A DNA stretch of 55,051 nucleotides from Deltaproteobacteria bacterium (GTDB taxonomy: Bacteria > Desulfobacterota > Binatia > UBA9968): assembly GCA_016874755.1 (NCBI GenBank), contig VGTH01000036.1, positions 1-55,051 on the forward strand. Direction: 5' to 3'. The notes beneath the pieces are model-generated. The model had not been told where the DNA came from. It ran no database searches and saw only the letters and a list, made by a program, of their open reading frames with translations. Both the position numbers and the translations under genes were made by a program. Shown one piece after another: positions 17,805 through 24,566 of this stretch. Within the stretch, counting starts at the first letter, position 1, and every line of letters begins with the position of its first letter.

Positions 17805-18842
17805 ATGGCAGATATTTTCATCAGCTATGCTTCCGAAGATCGCGCCCGCGTTCATCCATTGGCTGAAGCCCTTGCGGCGCTCGGCTGGTCGGTGTGGTGG
17901 GATCGGCATATTCCTGTCGGAAAGTCGTTCGATCGCGTCATCGAAGAGGAGATCGGCAAAGCCAAAGTTGTGCTGGTGCTCTGGTCGACGGTCTCGGTCG
18001 CCAAAGAGTGGGTGCGCAACGAGGCCGATGAAGCGAAGACCCGCGACATCCTCGTGCCGGTGTTCATCGACGAAGTCAAACCGCCTCTAGCGTTCCGCAT
18101 GTTAAACGGCGCCAATCTTTCGCGCTGGCAGCCGAGCCTAAGCAATGCAGAATTCGACAAACTGACCGAGCGCATCAGCGAGCTGATGGGGCAGCAGCCT
18201 GCGGCGCAGCCCAAGCGGCCCGACGCGCTGGCACGCGAGCCTACCAAGCCGCCGCTCACGCAAGCCTGGTTAAGCCGTTTCTTTAACTCCAAAGTCGTAC
18301 GCGGCGGCTTGGCTTTCGTAGCGATGGGTATGTTCGGCATTTACTTCGTCCTTTCGGCTCGCCAGCCCAATACCGTCCCGACAGCGAAGCCTGCGGCCCA
18401 AGAAAGTCCTCAAACCAAGCCCATTACAGCGGCGCCCAAACAACCGTCGCCGCCGGCCGAGCCTGACATGCAAAAGTCTATCGAAGATTTGGCTAAGGCC
18501 TTTGGCGGCGCAGTGCCGGCGACCTCGATGGCCAAAGCGTTTAACAAACCCGCACTAGGGTTGAGCGTCGCGTATCTCACATCGGCGCAAAGCGCGTCGA
18601 CTGGCGGTGCGCTGCCAGCCGGCGCAGCCGTCATGGAGGTGAAAACGAACGGGCCCATGGCGGCGGCCGGAATTCAGGCCGGCGACGTGATCCTGGCAGT
18701 CAATGGCAAGAAGATCGAAAGCGAAGACGACTTGCGTCAGGCCATTCGGCGTGTCGAAGCGGGTAAGAGCAAGTTTACGATCCAGCGGCAACAGAAGACC
18801 AAGACGGTCATCGTCGATTGTCCTAAGTGTGCGCTGGATTAA
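17805..18842 (+). CDS. TIR domain - transmembrane helix - PDZ domain protein
   Basis: 345 residues in three parts. Residues 1-128 are a TIR domain: [26 protein letters not shown], then [15 protein letters not shown], where Glu73 is at the position of the catalytic glutamate of NAD-cleaving TIRs. A Pro-rich linker leads to one membrane helix at about 165-185, with positive charges before it, so TIR should be cytoplasmic. A second Pro/Ala-rich linker precedes a C-terminal PDZ domain (about 250-335: [18 protein letters not shown]). The tail ends CPKCALD. ATG follows AAGGAAGAGCG. No known TIR partner gene is adjacent. It may be an envelope sensor with an NADase output. Confidence 0.82.
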   Translation: MADIFISYASEDRARVHPLAEALAALGWSVWWDRHIPVGKSFDRVIEEEIGKAKVVLVLWSTVSVAKEWVRNEADEAKTRDILVPVFIDEVKPPLAFRMLNGANLSRWQPSLSNAEFDKLTERISELMGQQPAAQPKRPDALAREPTKPPLTQAWLSRFFNSKVVRGGLAFVAMGMFGIYFVLSARQPNTVPTAKPAAQESPQTKPITAAPKQPSPPAEPDMQKSIEDLAKAFGGAVPATSMAKAFNKPALGLSVAYLTSAQSASTGGALPAGAAVMEVKTNGPMAAAGIQAGDVILAVNGKKIESEDDLRQAIRRVEAGKSKFTIQRQQKTKTVIVDCPKCALD

Positions 18843-18850
18843 TTCCGCCG

Positions 18851-19252
18851 ATGAAAAGCAATAAACAACGCCGATTGGAAATCAAAGCGAAACGATTGAC
18901 CCGCGCGTTCAAGCGCAACCGCACGACAAAGAAGGATGCGCGGCCAGGGGCCCAGTTCACAGCGCCGGTAAACCAAGCATTACTCGCGCCGTACAACAGC
19001 TATGGCGCACCGGTCTTTGTCGACAGCGGCTATTATCGAGACGAGCCCTTTGATTGCGCCGGCTGCGACACTACTGAAGTCTGGACGGCGACGCAGCAAA
19101 AATGGTGGTATGAGGTGGCGAAGGGGTACGTCTATTCCTCGGCAAAGTATTGCCGCACCTGCCGGCGCAAGGAAGGCGCCCGCCAAGATGAGGCCCGGCG
19201 CGTTCATCAAGAAGGCCTAGGGCGCAAAAGAACCAGGAGAGTGACAACATGA
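18851..19252 (+). CDS. Probable zinc-ribbon protein (zf-trcl-like)
   Basis: 133 residues from the ATG at 18851 (MKSNKQRRLEIKAKR), which begins nine bases after the TIR gene stop. The front is very basic. The second half has FDCAGCD and, about 30 residues later, CRTCRRKE, separated by a tryptophan/tyrosine-rich stretch, the pattern of the small 'probable zinc-ribbon' family. It could bind nucleic acid; no function is established. Its stop overlaps the ATG of the following gene fragment. Confidence 0.65.
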   Translation: MKSNKQRRLEIKAKRLTRAFKRNRTTKKDARPGAQFTAPVNQALLAPYNSYGAPVFVDSGYYRDEPFDCAGCDTTEVWTATQQKWWYEVAKGYVYSSAKYCRTCRRKEGARQDEARRVHQEGLGRKRTRRVTT

Positions 19253-19391
19253 AGGCAAAGAAGAGTTGGCACGAGAAACTCGCTGACGACAAAGGTCTGC
19301 CGAAAGTTGTGCCGATTGGCGCATGTGAAAATCGGGCGGTGAATTGAATCCGCAGTATCCCGGCGGCGTCAAAGAGCAAACCAAGTTATAG
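19249..19391 (+). pseudogene. MGMT-family protein remnant with a large internal deletion
   Basis: ATG 19249 overlaps the previous stop (ATGA). The first frame reads MKAKKSWHEKLADDKGLPKV and ends after 32 codons. That opening is typical of short 'MGMT family' proteins (alkyltransferase-like). The next frame, starting about 19332, reads GGELNPQYPGGVKEQTKL before TAG at 19389-19391, which resembles the C-terminal end of the same family. The middle, including the active-site region, is gone. This is a motif-based judgement. Confidence 0.6.
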
Positions 19392-19481
19392 GTTGGTGCA
19401 GGCTTGCTTGCAGCACCTATAGCAGTTAGAGATAGCAACCACCGGTCCTAACGTAAACTGGGTTTTTCGAAAGGAGTGACT

Positions 19482-19964
19482 ATGGGATTATTAGACGGCC
19501 TCATCGGCAGCGTGTTAGGTTCAGCCTTGGGAGGCGGCCGCGCGCAGCCGCAGGACCCACTCAGTGCAATACTCGGTGGTCTGATGGGCGGCAATACCGG
19601 CGGCGGTGGCGGCGGCAATATGCTGTTACAATTGGCGTTGTCGATGCTGCAACAAAACGGCGGCCTCGATGGTGTGCTCGGTAAGTTCCGCCAAGGTGGC
19701 ATGAGTGCGCAGGCGGATTCGTGGGTGAGCACGGGGCAGAATATGCCCATATCGCCGAATCAGCTTGAGCAAATCTTTGGCTCCGGCGCCATTAGCGATA
19801 TCGCTTCCAAGCTTGGCATGTCACAGCGAGATGCCGGTTCGGCGATGTCACAGGTGTTGCCCGAGCTGATCAATCAGCTGACTCCCCAGGGGCAGGTCAC
19901 CGGCGAAAGCAATAGCTCGATTGGCGATGCGCTAAACTCTTTAGCGCGCAGCCTGGGGCGATAA
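19482..19964 (+). CDS. YidB-like (DUF937) protein
   Basis: 160 residues from the ATG at 19482 after AAAGGAG. Glycine-rich low-complexity sequence (about residues 18-50) is followed by a compact helical region with NPISPNQLEQIFGSGAIS-like wording (here MPISPNQLEQIFG) and ISDIASKLGMSQRDAGSAMS, which is the DUF937/YidB pattern. The function is unknown in the family. There is no signal peptide. An inverted repeat starts 20 bases past the stop. Confidence 0.75.
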   Translation: MGLLDGLIGSVLGSALGGGRAQPQDPLSAILGGLMGGNTGGGGGGNMLLQLALSMLQQNGGLDGVLGKFRQGGMSAQADSWVSTGQNMPISPNQLEQIFGSGAISDIASKLGMSQRDAGSAMSQVLPELINQLTPQGQVTGESNSSIGDALNSLARSLGR

Positions 19965-19984
19965 CTCTCGCCCGCACATCTAAA

Positions 19985-20052
19985 GGGCAAAGGGCTAAGT
20001 GCAAAGGGCGGACGAAAACTCGTCTGTCTGATAATCGCTTAGCTCTTTGCCC
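19985..20052 (+). repeat. Iterated-word palindrome, possible terminator
   Basis: GGGCAAAGGGCTAAG (19985-19999) pairs with CTTAGCTCTTTGCCC (20038-20052), 14 of 15 positions. Each arm continues the same word (GTGCAAAGGGC on the left, CCCTTTGCATTTTGC on the right). It can act as a bidirectional stem-loop between the DUF937 and DUF1648 genes. Confidence 0.75.
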
Positions 20053-20079
20053 TTTGCATTTTGCGTTCACCTATCGCGC

Positions 20080-20580
20080 ATGCGCCAGCAGCCGACTATC
20101 CTGGTCGTTGTTCTCGCGGTGCTGGCGGCGTTGTTCGTGATCTTCACCTCCGCTCAACTACCCGCCGTGGTGGCCTCCCATTTCAACTTCAGCGGCAATC
20201 CGGACGCCTGGATGAAGCGGGAGAACTACGTTGCCTTCATGGTGATCTTCATCCTGGTCTACCCGGCGTTGATGACGCTCGCCTTTATCTGGCTGCCGCG
20301 GAAATTTCCAGCGCTGGTGAACATCCCTCGGCGTGACTATTGGCTCGCCCCCGAGCGGCGCGAAGAATCACTGAAGTATCTGGCGAATCACGGCTGCTGG
20401 TTTTCTTGCCTGCTGCTGCTCACGCTGGCCGGCGTTCACTATGCGCTCGTCGTTGGTCACCGCACCCAACCGCCGGCGCTGCCGTTGCCATTGTTCTTTG
20501 CCGTGCTCGGTTGCCTTGGCGTCGGAGTGATTGTCTGGACGATCAAGCTTTTGCGGCGCTTTCCAAAACCGACTGTGTAA
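20080..20580 (+). CDS. DUF1648-domain membrane protein
   Basis: 166 residues from ATG 20080, with about four membrane helices. After the first helix it reads LPAVVASHFNFSGNPDAWMKRENYVAF, split here as LPAVVASHFNFSGNPDAW then MKRENYV: the DUF1648 signature (periplasmic loop with HxNxxGxPD). The remainder has two more hydrophobic segments. Gram-positive relatives include SdpI-type immunity proteins, but this short form has no assigned role. Confidence 0.72.
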   Translation: MRQQPTILVVVLAVLAALFVIFTSAQLPAVVASHFNFSGNPDAWMKRENYVAFMVIFILVYPALMTLAFIWLPRKFPALVNIPRRDYWLAPERREESLKYLANHGCWFSCLLLLTLAGVHYALVVGHRTQPPALPLPLFFAVLGCLGVGVIVWTIKLLRRFPKPTV

Positions 20581-20653
20581 CATCGATGCACGCGCAAGCG
20601 CTGCAGAGTTGCATACTTGTTCAAAAACACTCTGTTAATCGGGTGTCGAACAA

Positions 20654-20932
20654 TTGAAGGGCAAGCGCATCGGCACGGGCGAACCCAATAGCAGCCAGGA
20701 CCGGATCACGCGCGAGACCTTGCGCCGTTTGGGGTTGAATGCCGACCGCGACGTAACCCTGGTGCCGTTTGGCAGTCGCAGTGTGCTGCGCGTCAACGCG
20801 CTGTTCGCCAACAAACCGGGTCTCAAAGGCAAACGCGCCGAGGACCTCACCGATGGTGATTTAATCGGCGAGCTAGAGCGCGACGGTTTCTTCAAACGGC
20901 TCTACAATATTCCTCCGGAGCATGGTGAATAA
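20654..20932 (+). pseudogene. Fragment of an ABC transporter substrate-binding protein (NitT/TauT type)
   Basis: 92 codons open at a TTG with no convincing ribosome site. The start LKGKRIGTGEPNSSQDRITR and the following LRRLGLNADRDVTLVPFGS match the mid-protein segment of NMT1/THI5-like binding proteins. The last 25 residues (LIGELERDGFFKRLYN) resemble their extreme C-terminus. The signal peptide and most of both lobes are missing, consistent with large internal deletions. It is one of several decayed transport genes in this region. Confidence 0.55.
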
Positions 20933-20951
20933 AACCTCATGCCTCCACAAC

Positions 20952-21054
20952 TGTCATTCTGAGCCCCTTCGGCTTTGCTCATCTAAACTCCGCCAAAGAA
21001 TCTACCAATAGCACGGAGCGACAAAGCAGATGCTGCGCTTCGCTCAGCATGACA
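20952..21054 (+). repeat. Imperfect palindromic intergenic element with TGTCATTCTGAGC ends
   Basis: TGTCATTCTGAGC (20952-20964) and GCTCAGCATGACA (21042-21054) are inverted copies with one mismatch. Between them lie CCTTCGGC, AAGAATCT and AGATGCTGCGCTTCGCTC-like words. Elements of this wording are seen between genes in many environmental genomes. It separates the binding-protein fragment from mazEF. Confidence 0.75.
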
Positions 21055-21056
21055 CC

Positions 21057-21431
21057 CTACGCGATGGCGATAATTTGGTTTAACAAAGTGCAGCATTCGG
21101 CGAAGGATTGGTCGTCCATTCGCTTTGCTGCGTGAGGCCGTGCGCGCCGCAGGCGCCAGTCAAAGGACTTGGGCTGGTGGCACAAGACATAGCTTGGAGT
21201 GCGCTTTTTGCGGCCGGGTGCTGAGCCGGCGACGACGGCGAATGGGTTGGTCGCGTTGCAGGCAGCCGTGGTCATCGGCAGGCCGATGACCAGTCCGGTC
21301 TTGTGGTTGAACGCACGCGGCGATAGCACCACCATCGGATGGATGTCCCGCATCTCCGAGCCCACCTGGGGATTGCAGTCGATCCAAATCACATCCTGGC
21401 GGTCAGGAACCCAGCTTGAGCGTGCAGCCAT
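21057..21431 (-). CDS. mazF: MazF/PemK-family toxin (endoribonuclease)
   Basis: 124 residues from the ATG at 21431; an in-frame TTG two codons earlier overlaps the antitoxin stop. The start PDRQDVIWIDCNPQVGSEMRD, then HPMVVLSPRAFNHKTGLVI, is the MazF beta-barrel core, and the end has NQIIA. MazF toxins cut mRNA at short motifs and are neutralised by MazE. The gene lies two bases after mazE on the same strand, the usual antitoxin-toxin order. Confidence 0.87.
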   Translation of the reverse strand: MAARSSWVPDRQDVIWIDCNPQVGSEMRDIHPMVVLSPRAFNHKTGLVIGLPMTTAACNATNPFAVVAGSAPGRKKRTPSYVLCHQPKSFDWRLRRARPHAAKRMDDQSFAECCTLLNQIIAIA

Positions 21432-21433
21432 GA

Positions 21434-21685
21434 TCAAAGTTTTTCCGCGCCGAGCAGTGGCGCAGCCATCGCTTCACCGCCGTGTCGAGCCGGATCGTAA
21501 CGTTCGAGCCGCTCGGCCAGCGTAAGTCGCTTCTGACCTTGGGGTGCAATGATCACGCGACCGTCTTCAACGGTGAGTTTTACCCGCTGGTTGGCCTTGA
21601 GCCGGGCGGTCCGCGCAACCGCCGAGGGTATACGAACACCGAGGCTATTACCCCAAATTTTGATTTCCAGCACCGCTTCGCTCAT
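21434..21685 (-). CDS. mazE: MazE-type (AbrB/SpoVT fold) antitoxin
   Basis: 83 residues, ATG at 21685 after GGAGG. The swapped-hairpin DNA-binding domain reads EIKIWGNSLGVRIPSAVARTA, and the C-terminal tail (LAERLERYDPARHGGEAM) is the toxin-binding part. It would bind and silence the adjacent MazF and repress the pair's promoter. Confidence 0.88.
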   Translation of the reverse strand: MSEAVLEIKIWGNSLGVRIPSAVARTARLKANQRVKLTVEDGRVIIAPQGQKRLTLAERLERYDPARHGGEAMAAPLLGAEKL

Positions 21686-21805
21686 GATTTCCTCCGTGTA
21701 TCAACATGTTTATACATCATCGGAGGTGGCTGCGCAACGAAAGCGTGCGGCGGCGGGGCGCTGGCTTTTCTGTCAAGACCGCTCCATCGCTCCAATAGCT
21801 GGTTC

Positions 21806-22288
21806 CTAATTTCGATAGCTGCTAAAGACGTAGTCCTTGTCTTTCTGCGCGGTGTGACATTCGAAGCAGGCTTTTACAGCATTGTCTTTGACCACGCGAT
21901 TCTTCGGATCGCCGCCGCCAAAGCCTTCAAAGCCCCAGCCGCCGGTCTTGGAAAATTTTTTGCTGTCTTTTTGCGTGACGCCCAGCACTTTACGTTTGCC
22001 TTCGCCGACGGTGTTGTTCTCGGCGCTCGCTTCTAACAAGTCAAAGACGATGATCGAGCCATCGGGAAATTTGCCCTTGCGGTAGCCTTCCATCGCCTGG
22101 GTGTTGGCGTAGAGATGGTGGATGCCGCCAAAGGCGTCATAGAGCGGATGGCCTTTTTCAATTACCATCGACTTTACATGGCGCCAGGAACGGTAGCCGG
22201 CCGGGTAGAGAACTGTGGTTTGCTCGGCGGCAAAGGCCGCCGTTGCTGCCGCGATTGCCACGGTTAATAGAATCTTCTTCACGCGCAT
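21806..22288 (-). CDS. Cytochrome P460-family c-type haem protein
   Basis: 160 residues with a signal peptide (about residues 1-20, ending AAFA). The body has YRSWRHVKSMVI, DAFGGIHHLYANTQAMEGY and GKFPDGSIIVFDLLE, all cytochrome P460 wording. The single haem c attachment site CFECH is near residue 140. P460 proteins act in the periplasm; the best-known members oxidise hydroxylamine or bind NO. There is no nitrogen-cycle gene beside it, so its substrate is open. ATG follows GGGAGGT. Confidence 0.87.
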   Translation of the reverse strand: MRVKKILLTVAIAAATAAFAAEQTTVLYPAGYRSWRHVKSMVIEKGHPLYDAFGGIHHLYANTQAMEGYRKGKFPDGSIIVFDLLEASAENNTVGEGKRKVLGVTQKDSKKFSKTGGWGFEGFGGGDPKNRVVKDNAVKACFECHTAQKDKDYVFSSYRN

Positions 22289-22384
22289 ACCTCCCTATGT
22301 TAAAAAGATAGCCGCAATTTAGCCGCATCTTGTGAGTTTGCCTAGAAGGTGCTCCACGGTGGGGTAGGTACTTTGTGGTGCAAA

Positions 22385-22720
22385 TTGGCGAATCTAAAAC
22401 CTAAAATAAAATCTTCGCTGACCGCGGCACGCATCGTCGAAGATATCGTTGCGTGCAAATGGTCGCTCTCGGTGTTGGCTGGATTGCGCGGCGGCGTATG
22501 CCGTCCCGGGGCGTTGCAACGCGCCATCGACGGAATCTCCACCAAGGTTTTGAACCAACGATTATCTAAAATGGTCCGCTATGGCGTTTTGTCGAAACAG
22601 AATTTTCCCGAGATTCCGCCAAGGGTGGAATACCAATTGACGCCTCTCGGGCGCAAGCTTTTGACGATTCTTGATCAAGTCGAGTCCTTGCAGCGTGAGC
22701 TGGAAAAGGTGAAACGGTGA
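22385..22720 (+). CDS. HxlR-type winged-helix transcriptional regulator
   Basis: About 110 residues; the start is unclear (GTG 22349 or TTG 22385, neither with a strong ribosome site). The HxlR core is visible: DIVACKWSLSVLAGLRGG, FxELxxxIxGISxKVLNQRL-type sequence (here AIDGISTKVLNQRLSKMV), then PPRVEYQLTPLGRKLL. Such dimeric regulators often control a neighbouring gene and may sense a small molecule. It overlaps tag by ATGA-type contact, so it may regulate that operon. Confidence 0.78.
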   Translation: MANLKPKIKSSLTAARIVEDIVACKWSLSVLAGLRGGVCRPGALQRAIDGISTKVLNQRLSKMVRYGVLSKQNFPEIPPRVEYQLTPLGRKLLTILDQVESLQRELEKVKR

Positions 22721-23313
22721 TGAAAGGTTTTACGCACCACGGTCGTTGTCCCTGGGTCGATCCGAGCAAGCCCGATTATGTCGAGTACCACGATCGAGAA
22801 TGGGGTGTGCCGGTGCATGACGACCGGCGTATGTTCGAATTCCTTACTCTCGAAGCCGCGCAGGCGGGACTTAGCTGGTACACAGTCTTGCGCAAGCGCG
22901 ATGCCTATCGCGAAGCGTTTGCCGATTTCGATCCTGAGAAAGTCGCGCGCTATGGCAAAAAGCAAAGCGACGGGCTGCTGAAAAATCCCGGCATCATCCG
23001 CAACCGCCTGAAGATCGCTGCAGCGATTGAAAACGCCAAACAGTTTCTCGCCGTGCAGGAGGAGTTCGGCACGTTTGATAAATACATCTGGCGCTTCGTT
23101 GACGGTAAGCCGATCGTCGGTAAGTTGCGGGTCTTGAAAGATTATCCGGCCACTAGCAAAGAGTCGGACGCCCTGAGTAAAGACCTCAAACAGCGGGGTT
23201 TCAAATTCGTCGGTTCGACGATTATCTACGCCCACATGCAAGCCACCGGCATGGTCAATGATCATGCGCTCAGTTGCTTTCGCCGCCAGGAAATTCTCGC
23301 CAAGCATAAATAG
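22720..23313 (+). CDS. tag: DNA-3-methyladenine glycosylase I
   Basis: 197 residues from the ATG at 22720 (a GTG stands one codon before). The opening RCPWVD, then YHDREWGVPVHDDRRMFEFL, is the TagI signature. The zinc site uses the first Cys and His plus the terminal NDHALSCF (His and Cys). It removes 3-methyladenine from alkylated DNA. It is translationally coupled to the HxlR gene and lies just before lexA, in a DNA-repair neighbourhood. Confidence 0.93.
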   Translation: MKGFTHHGRCPWVDPSKPDYVEYHDREWGVPVHDDRRMFEFLTLEAAQAGLSWYTVLRKRDAYREAFADFDPEKVARYGKKQSDGLLKNPGIIRNRLKIAAAIENAKQFLAVQEEFGTFDKYIWRFVDGKPIVGKLRVLKDYPATSKESDALSKDLKQRGFKFVGSTIIYAHMQATGMVNDHALSCFRRQEILAKHK

Positions 23314-23393
23314 CCTCTCTTTGGCAGCGACTCTGTAAATATCTGAATTTCCTGGGCTTGTTCTGTTTGTGCGCAAGCTCGGAAAGTTTTGGC

Positions 23394-23422
23394 TTGACTA
23401 CTGAAATAAATTTCAGTATACC
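23394..23422 (+). promoter_or_regulatory. lexA promoter with embedded LexA operator
   Basis: TTGACT (23394-23399), 17 bases, then TATACC (23417-23422) form a sigma-70 promoter. The spacer and its edges are the palindrome TACTGAAAT-AA-ATTTCAGTA (23399-23418), perfect except for the central pair. This is a CTG-N10-CAG operator placed to block RNA polymerase, as expected for autorepressed lexA. Confidence 0.75.
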
Positions 23423-23430
23423 GTCTTCCC

Positions 23431-24039
23431 ATGCTTCCGACCCTCACCCAGCGGCAAAAAGAGATCTACGATTTTCTCCTGAAAACCATTCGGGAGAAGG
23501 GCTTTGCCCCGTCGATCCCCGAGATCGGCGCGCGCTTTAAGATCGCCTCCACCAACGGCGTCTCGGATCATCTAAAGGCCCTGGAAAAAAAGGGCTACAT
23601 CCGCCGGCTCGGCAAGCGCGCCTTGGAGATCGTCACGGCGAGCGGCCAATCGGCGTTGAGCGGTTTTCGCGAAATCCCGATTCTGGGACGGATCCCCGCC
23701 GGCAAGCCGTTTCTCAGCGACGAAAACATCGAAGGCATGCTGGCTATTACTAACGATATGGGCTCAGGCAAAATCTTTGCCCTACAAGTCAAAGGCGACA
23801 GCATGATCGGCGCCGGCATTCAGGACGGCGACAAAGTGATCGTCAAGCAGCAGGGCACGGCGGAAAATGGCGAAATCGTCTGCGCCTTGATCGAGGGCGA
23901 AGCGACCTTGAAGCGCTTTTTTAAAAAAGGCGGCGTCGTCACGCTTCAAGCAGAAAATGAAAAATATGCGCCGATCACGGTGTCGCAGGGGGAGTTTCGG
24001 ATCGTTGGCAGAGTGATCGGATTACAAAGAAAATTCTAA
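23431..24039 (+). CDS. lexA: SOS repressor LexA
   Basis: 202 residues. The N-terminal winged helix has TLTQRQKEIYDFLLKTI and the recognition region SIPEIGARFKIASTNGVSDH. The cleavage site is Ala90-Gly91 (GRIPAGKP), with catalytic Ser124 (GDSMIGAGI) and Lys161 (EATLKRFF). Self-cleavage on RecA filaments relieves repression. The promoter carries a clear operator, and the translesion genes imuA-imuB-dnaE2 lie downstream on the same strand. Confidence 0.96.
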   Translation: MLPTLTQRQKEIYDFLLKTIREKGFAPSIPEIGARFKIASTNGVSDHLKALEKKGYIRRLGKRALEIVTASGQSALSGFREIPILGRIPAGKPFLSDENIEGMLAITNDMGSGKIFALQVKGDSMIGAGIQDGDKVIVKQQGTAENGEIVCALIEGEATLKRFFKKGGVVTLQAENEKYAPITVSQGEFRIVGRVIGLQRKF

Positions 24040-24074
24040 ACGATGCAACAAAGATCAAACCACAGGAGGATTTT

Positions 24075-24521
24075 ATGACGACGAAAAGTTTTGAGGATTT
24101 GGAAATTTGGAAAAGCGCCCGGGGGTTGGCGAAAGAAGTGTATCGCTTAACTGCCGATCCGAAATTTTCCAAGGATTATCGCTTCCGCGATCAACTGCGC
24201 GACGCGGTCACGTCAGTCATGTCTAACATTGCCAAGGGTTGTGAGCGCGGCGGCAATCAAGAGTTTTTGCAATTTCTCTTCACAGCCAAAGGGGCTTGTG
24301 GGGAAGCCCGCTCGCATCTTTATGTCGCCTTTGACCAAGCGTATTTGCCGCAGAAAAACTGCGAAGAGTTGTCGCAGGCTTTCAAACGGCTCTCGACCAT
24401 GATCAGCAATTTGATCGATTATCTAAAAGGCAGCGATGCGAAAGGACCTCAATACAACAACTCCAACCGTCCCAACGGGGCGAGTCGGCCTGAGGTTAAT
24501 CGCAACGGTCGAACGATTTGA
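24075..24521 (+). CDS. Four-helix-bundle protein (23S rRNA intervening-sequence type)
   Basis: 148 residues, ATG after CAGGAGG. The family wording is FEDLEIWKSARGLAKEVYRLT, RDAVTSVMSNIAKGCERGG and LSTMISNLIDYL near the end. These proteins form pentamers and are found in 23S rRNA insertions and many free-standing loci; their role is not known. The last about 25 residues (after GSDAKGPQ) are low-complexity and run into a repeat, so the natural end has been replaced by repeat-derived codons. It is inserted between lexA and imuA. Confidence 0.8.
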   Translation: MTTKSFEDLEIWKSARGLAKEVYRLTADPKFSKDYRFRDQLRDAVTSVMSNIAKGCERGGNQEFLQFLFTAKGACGEARSHLYVAFDQAYLPQKNCEELSQAFKRLSTMISNLIDYLKGSDAKGPQYNNSNRPNGASRPEVNRNGRTI

Positions 24522-24563
24522 ACCTCAAAAAAAGGCCGAACAGTTTGAAGGATTTGAACCGTA
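24504..24563 (+). repeat. GGTTTGAACGG-word repeat between the helix-bundle gene and imuA
   Basis: The stretch is made of near-repeats: GGTCGAACGATTTGAACC, then GGCCGAACAGTTTGAAGG and GATTTGAACCGTACC. It supplies the last codons of the upstream ORF and the leader of imuA. It uses the same words as 13753-13803 (opposite strand) and the imuB insert. Confidence 0.6.
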
Positions 24564-24566
24564 CCA

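Noticed and set aside
17805-19391. TIR gene as part of a known Thoeris or CBASS system.
   Set aside because: No ThsA-like effector, nucleotide cyclase or Cap gene lies next to it; neighbours are a MOSC gene, a zinc-ribbon gene and a pseudogene.
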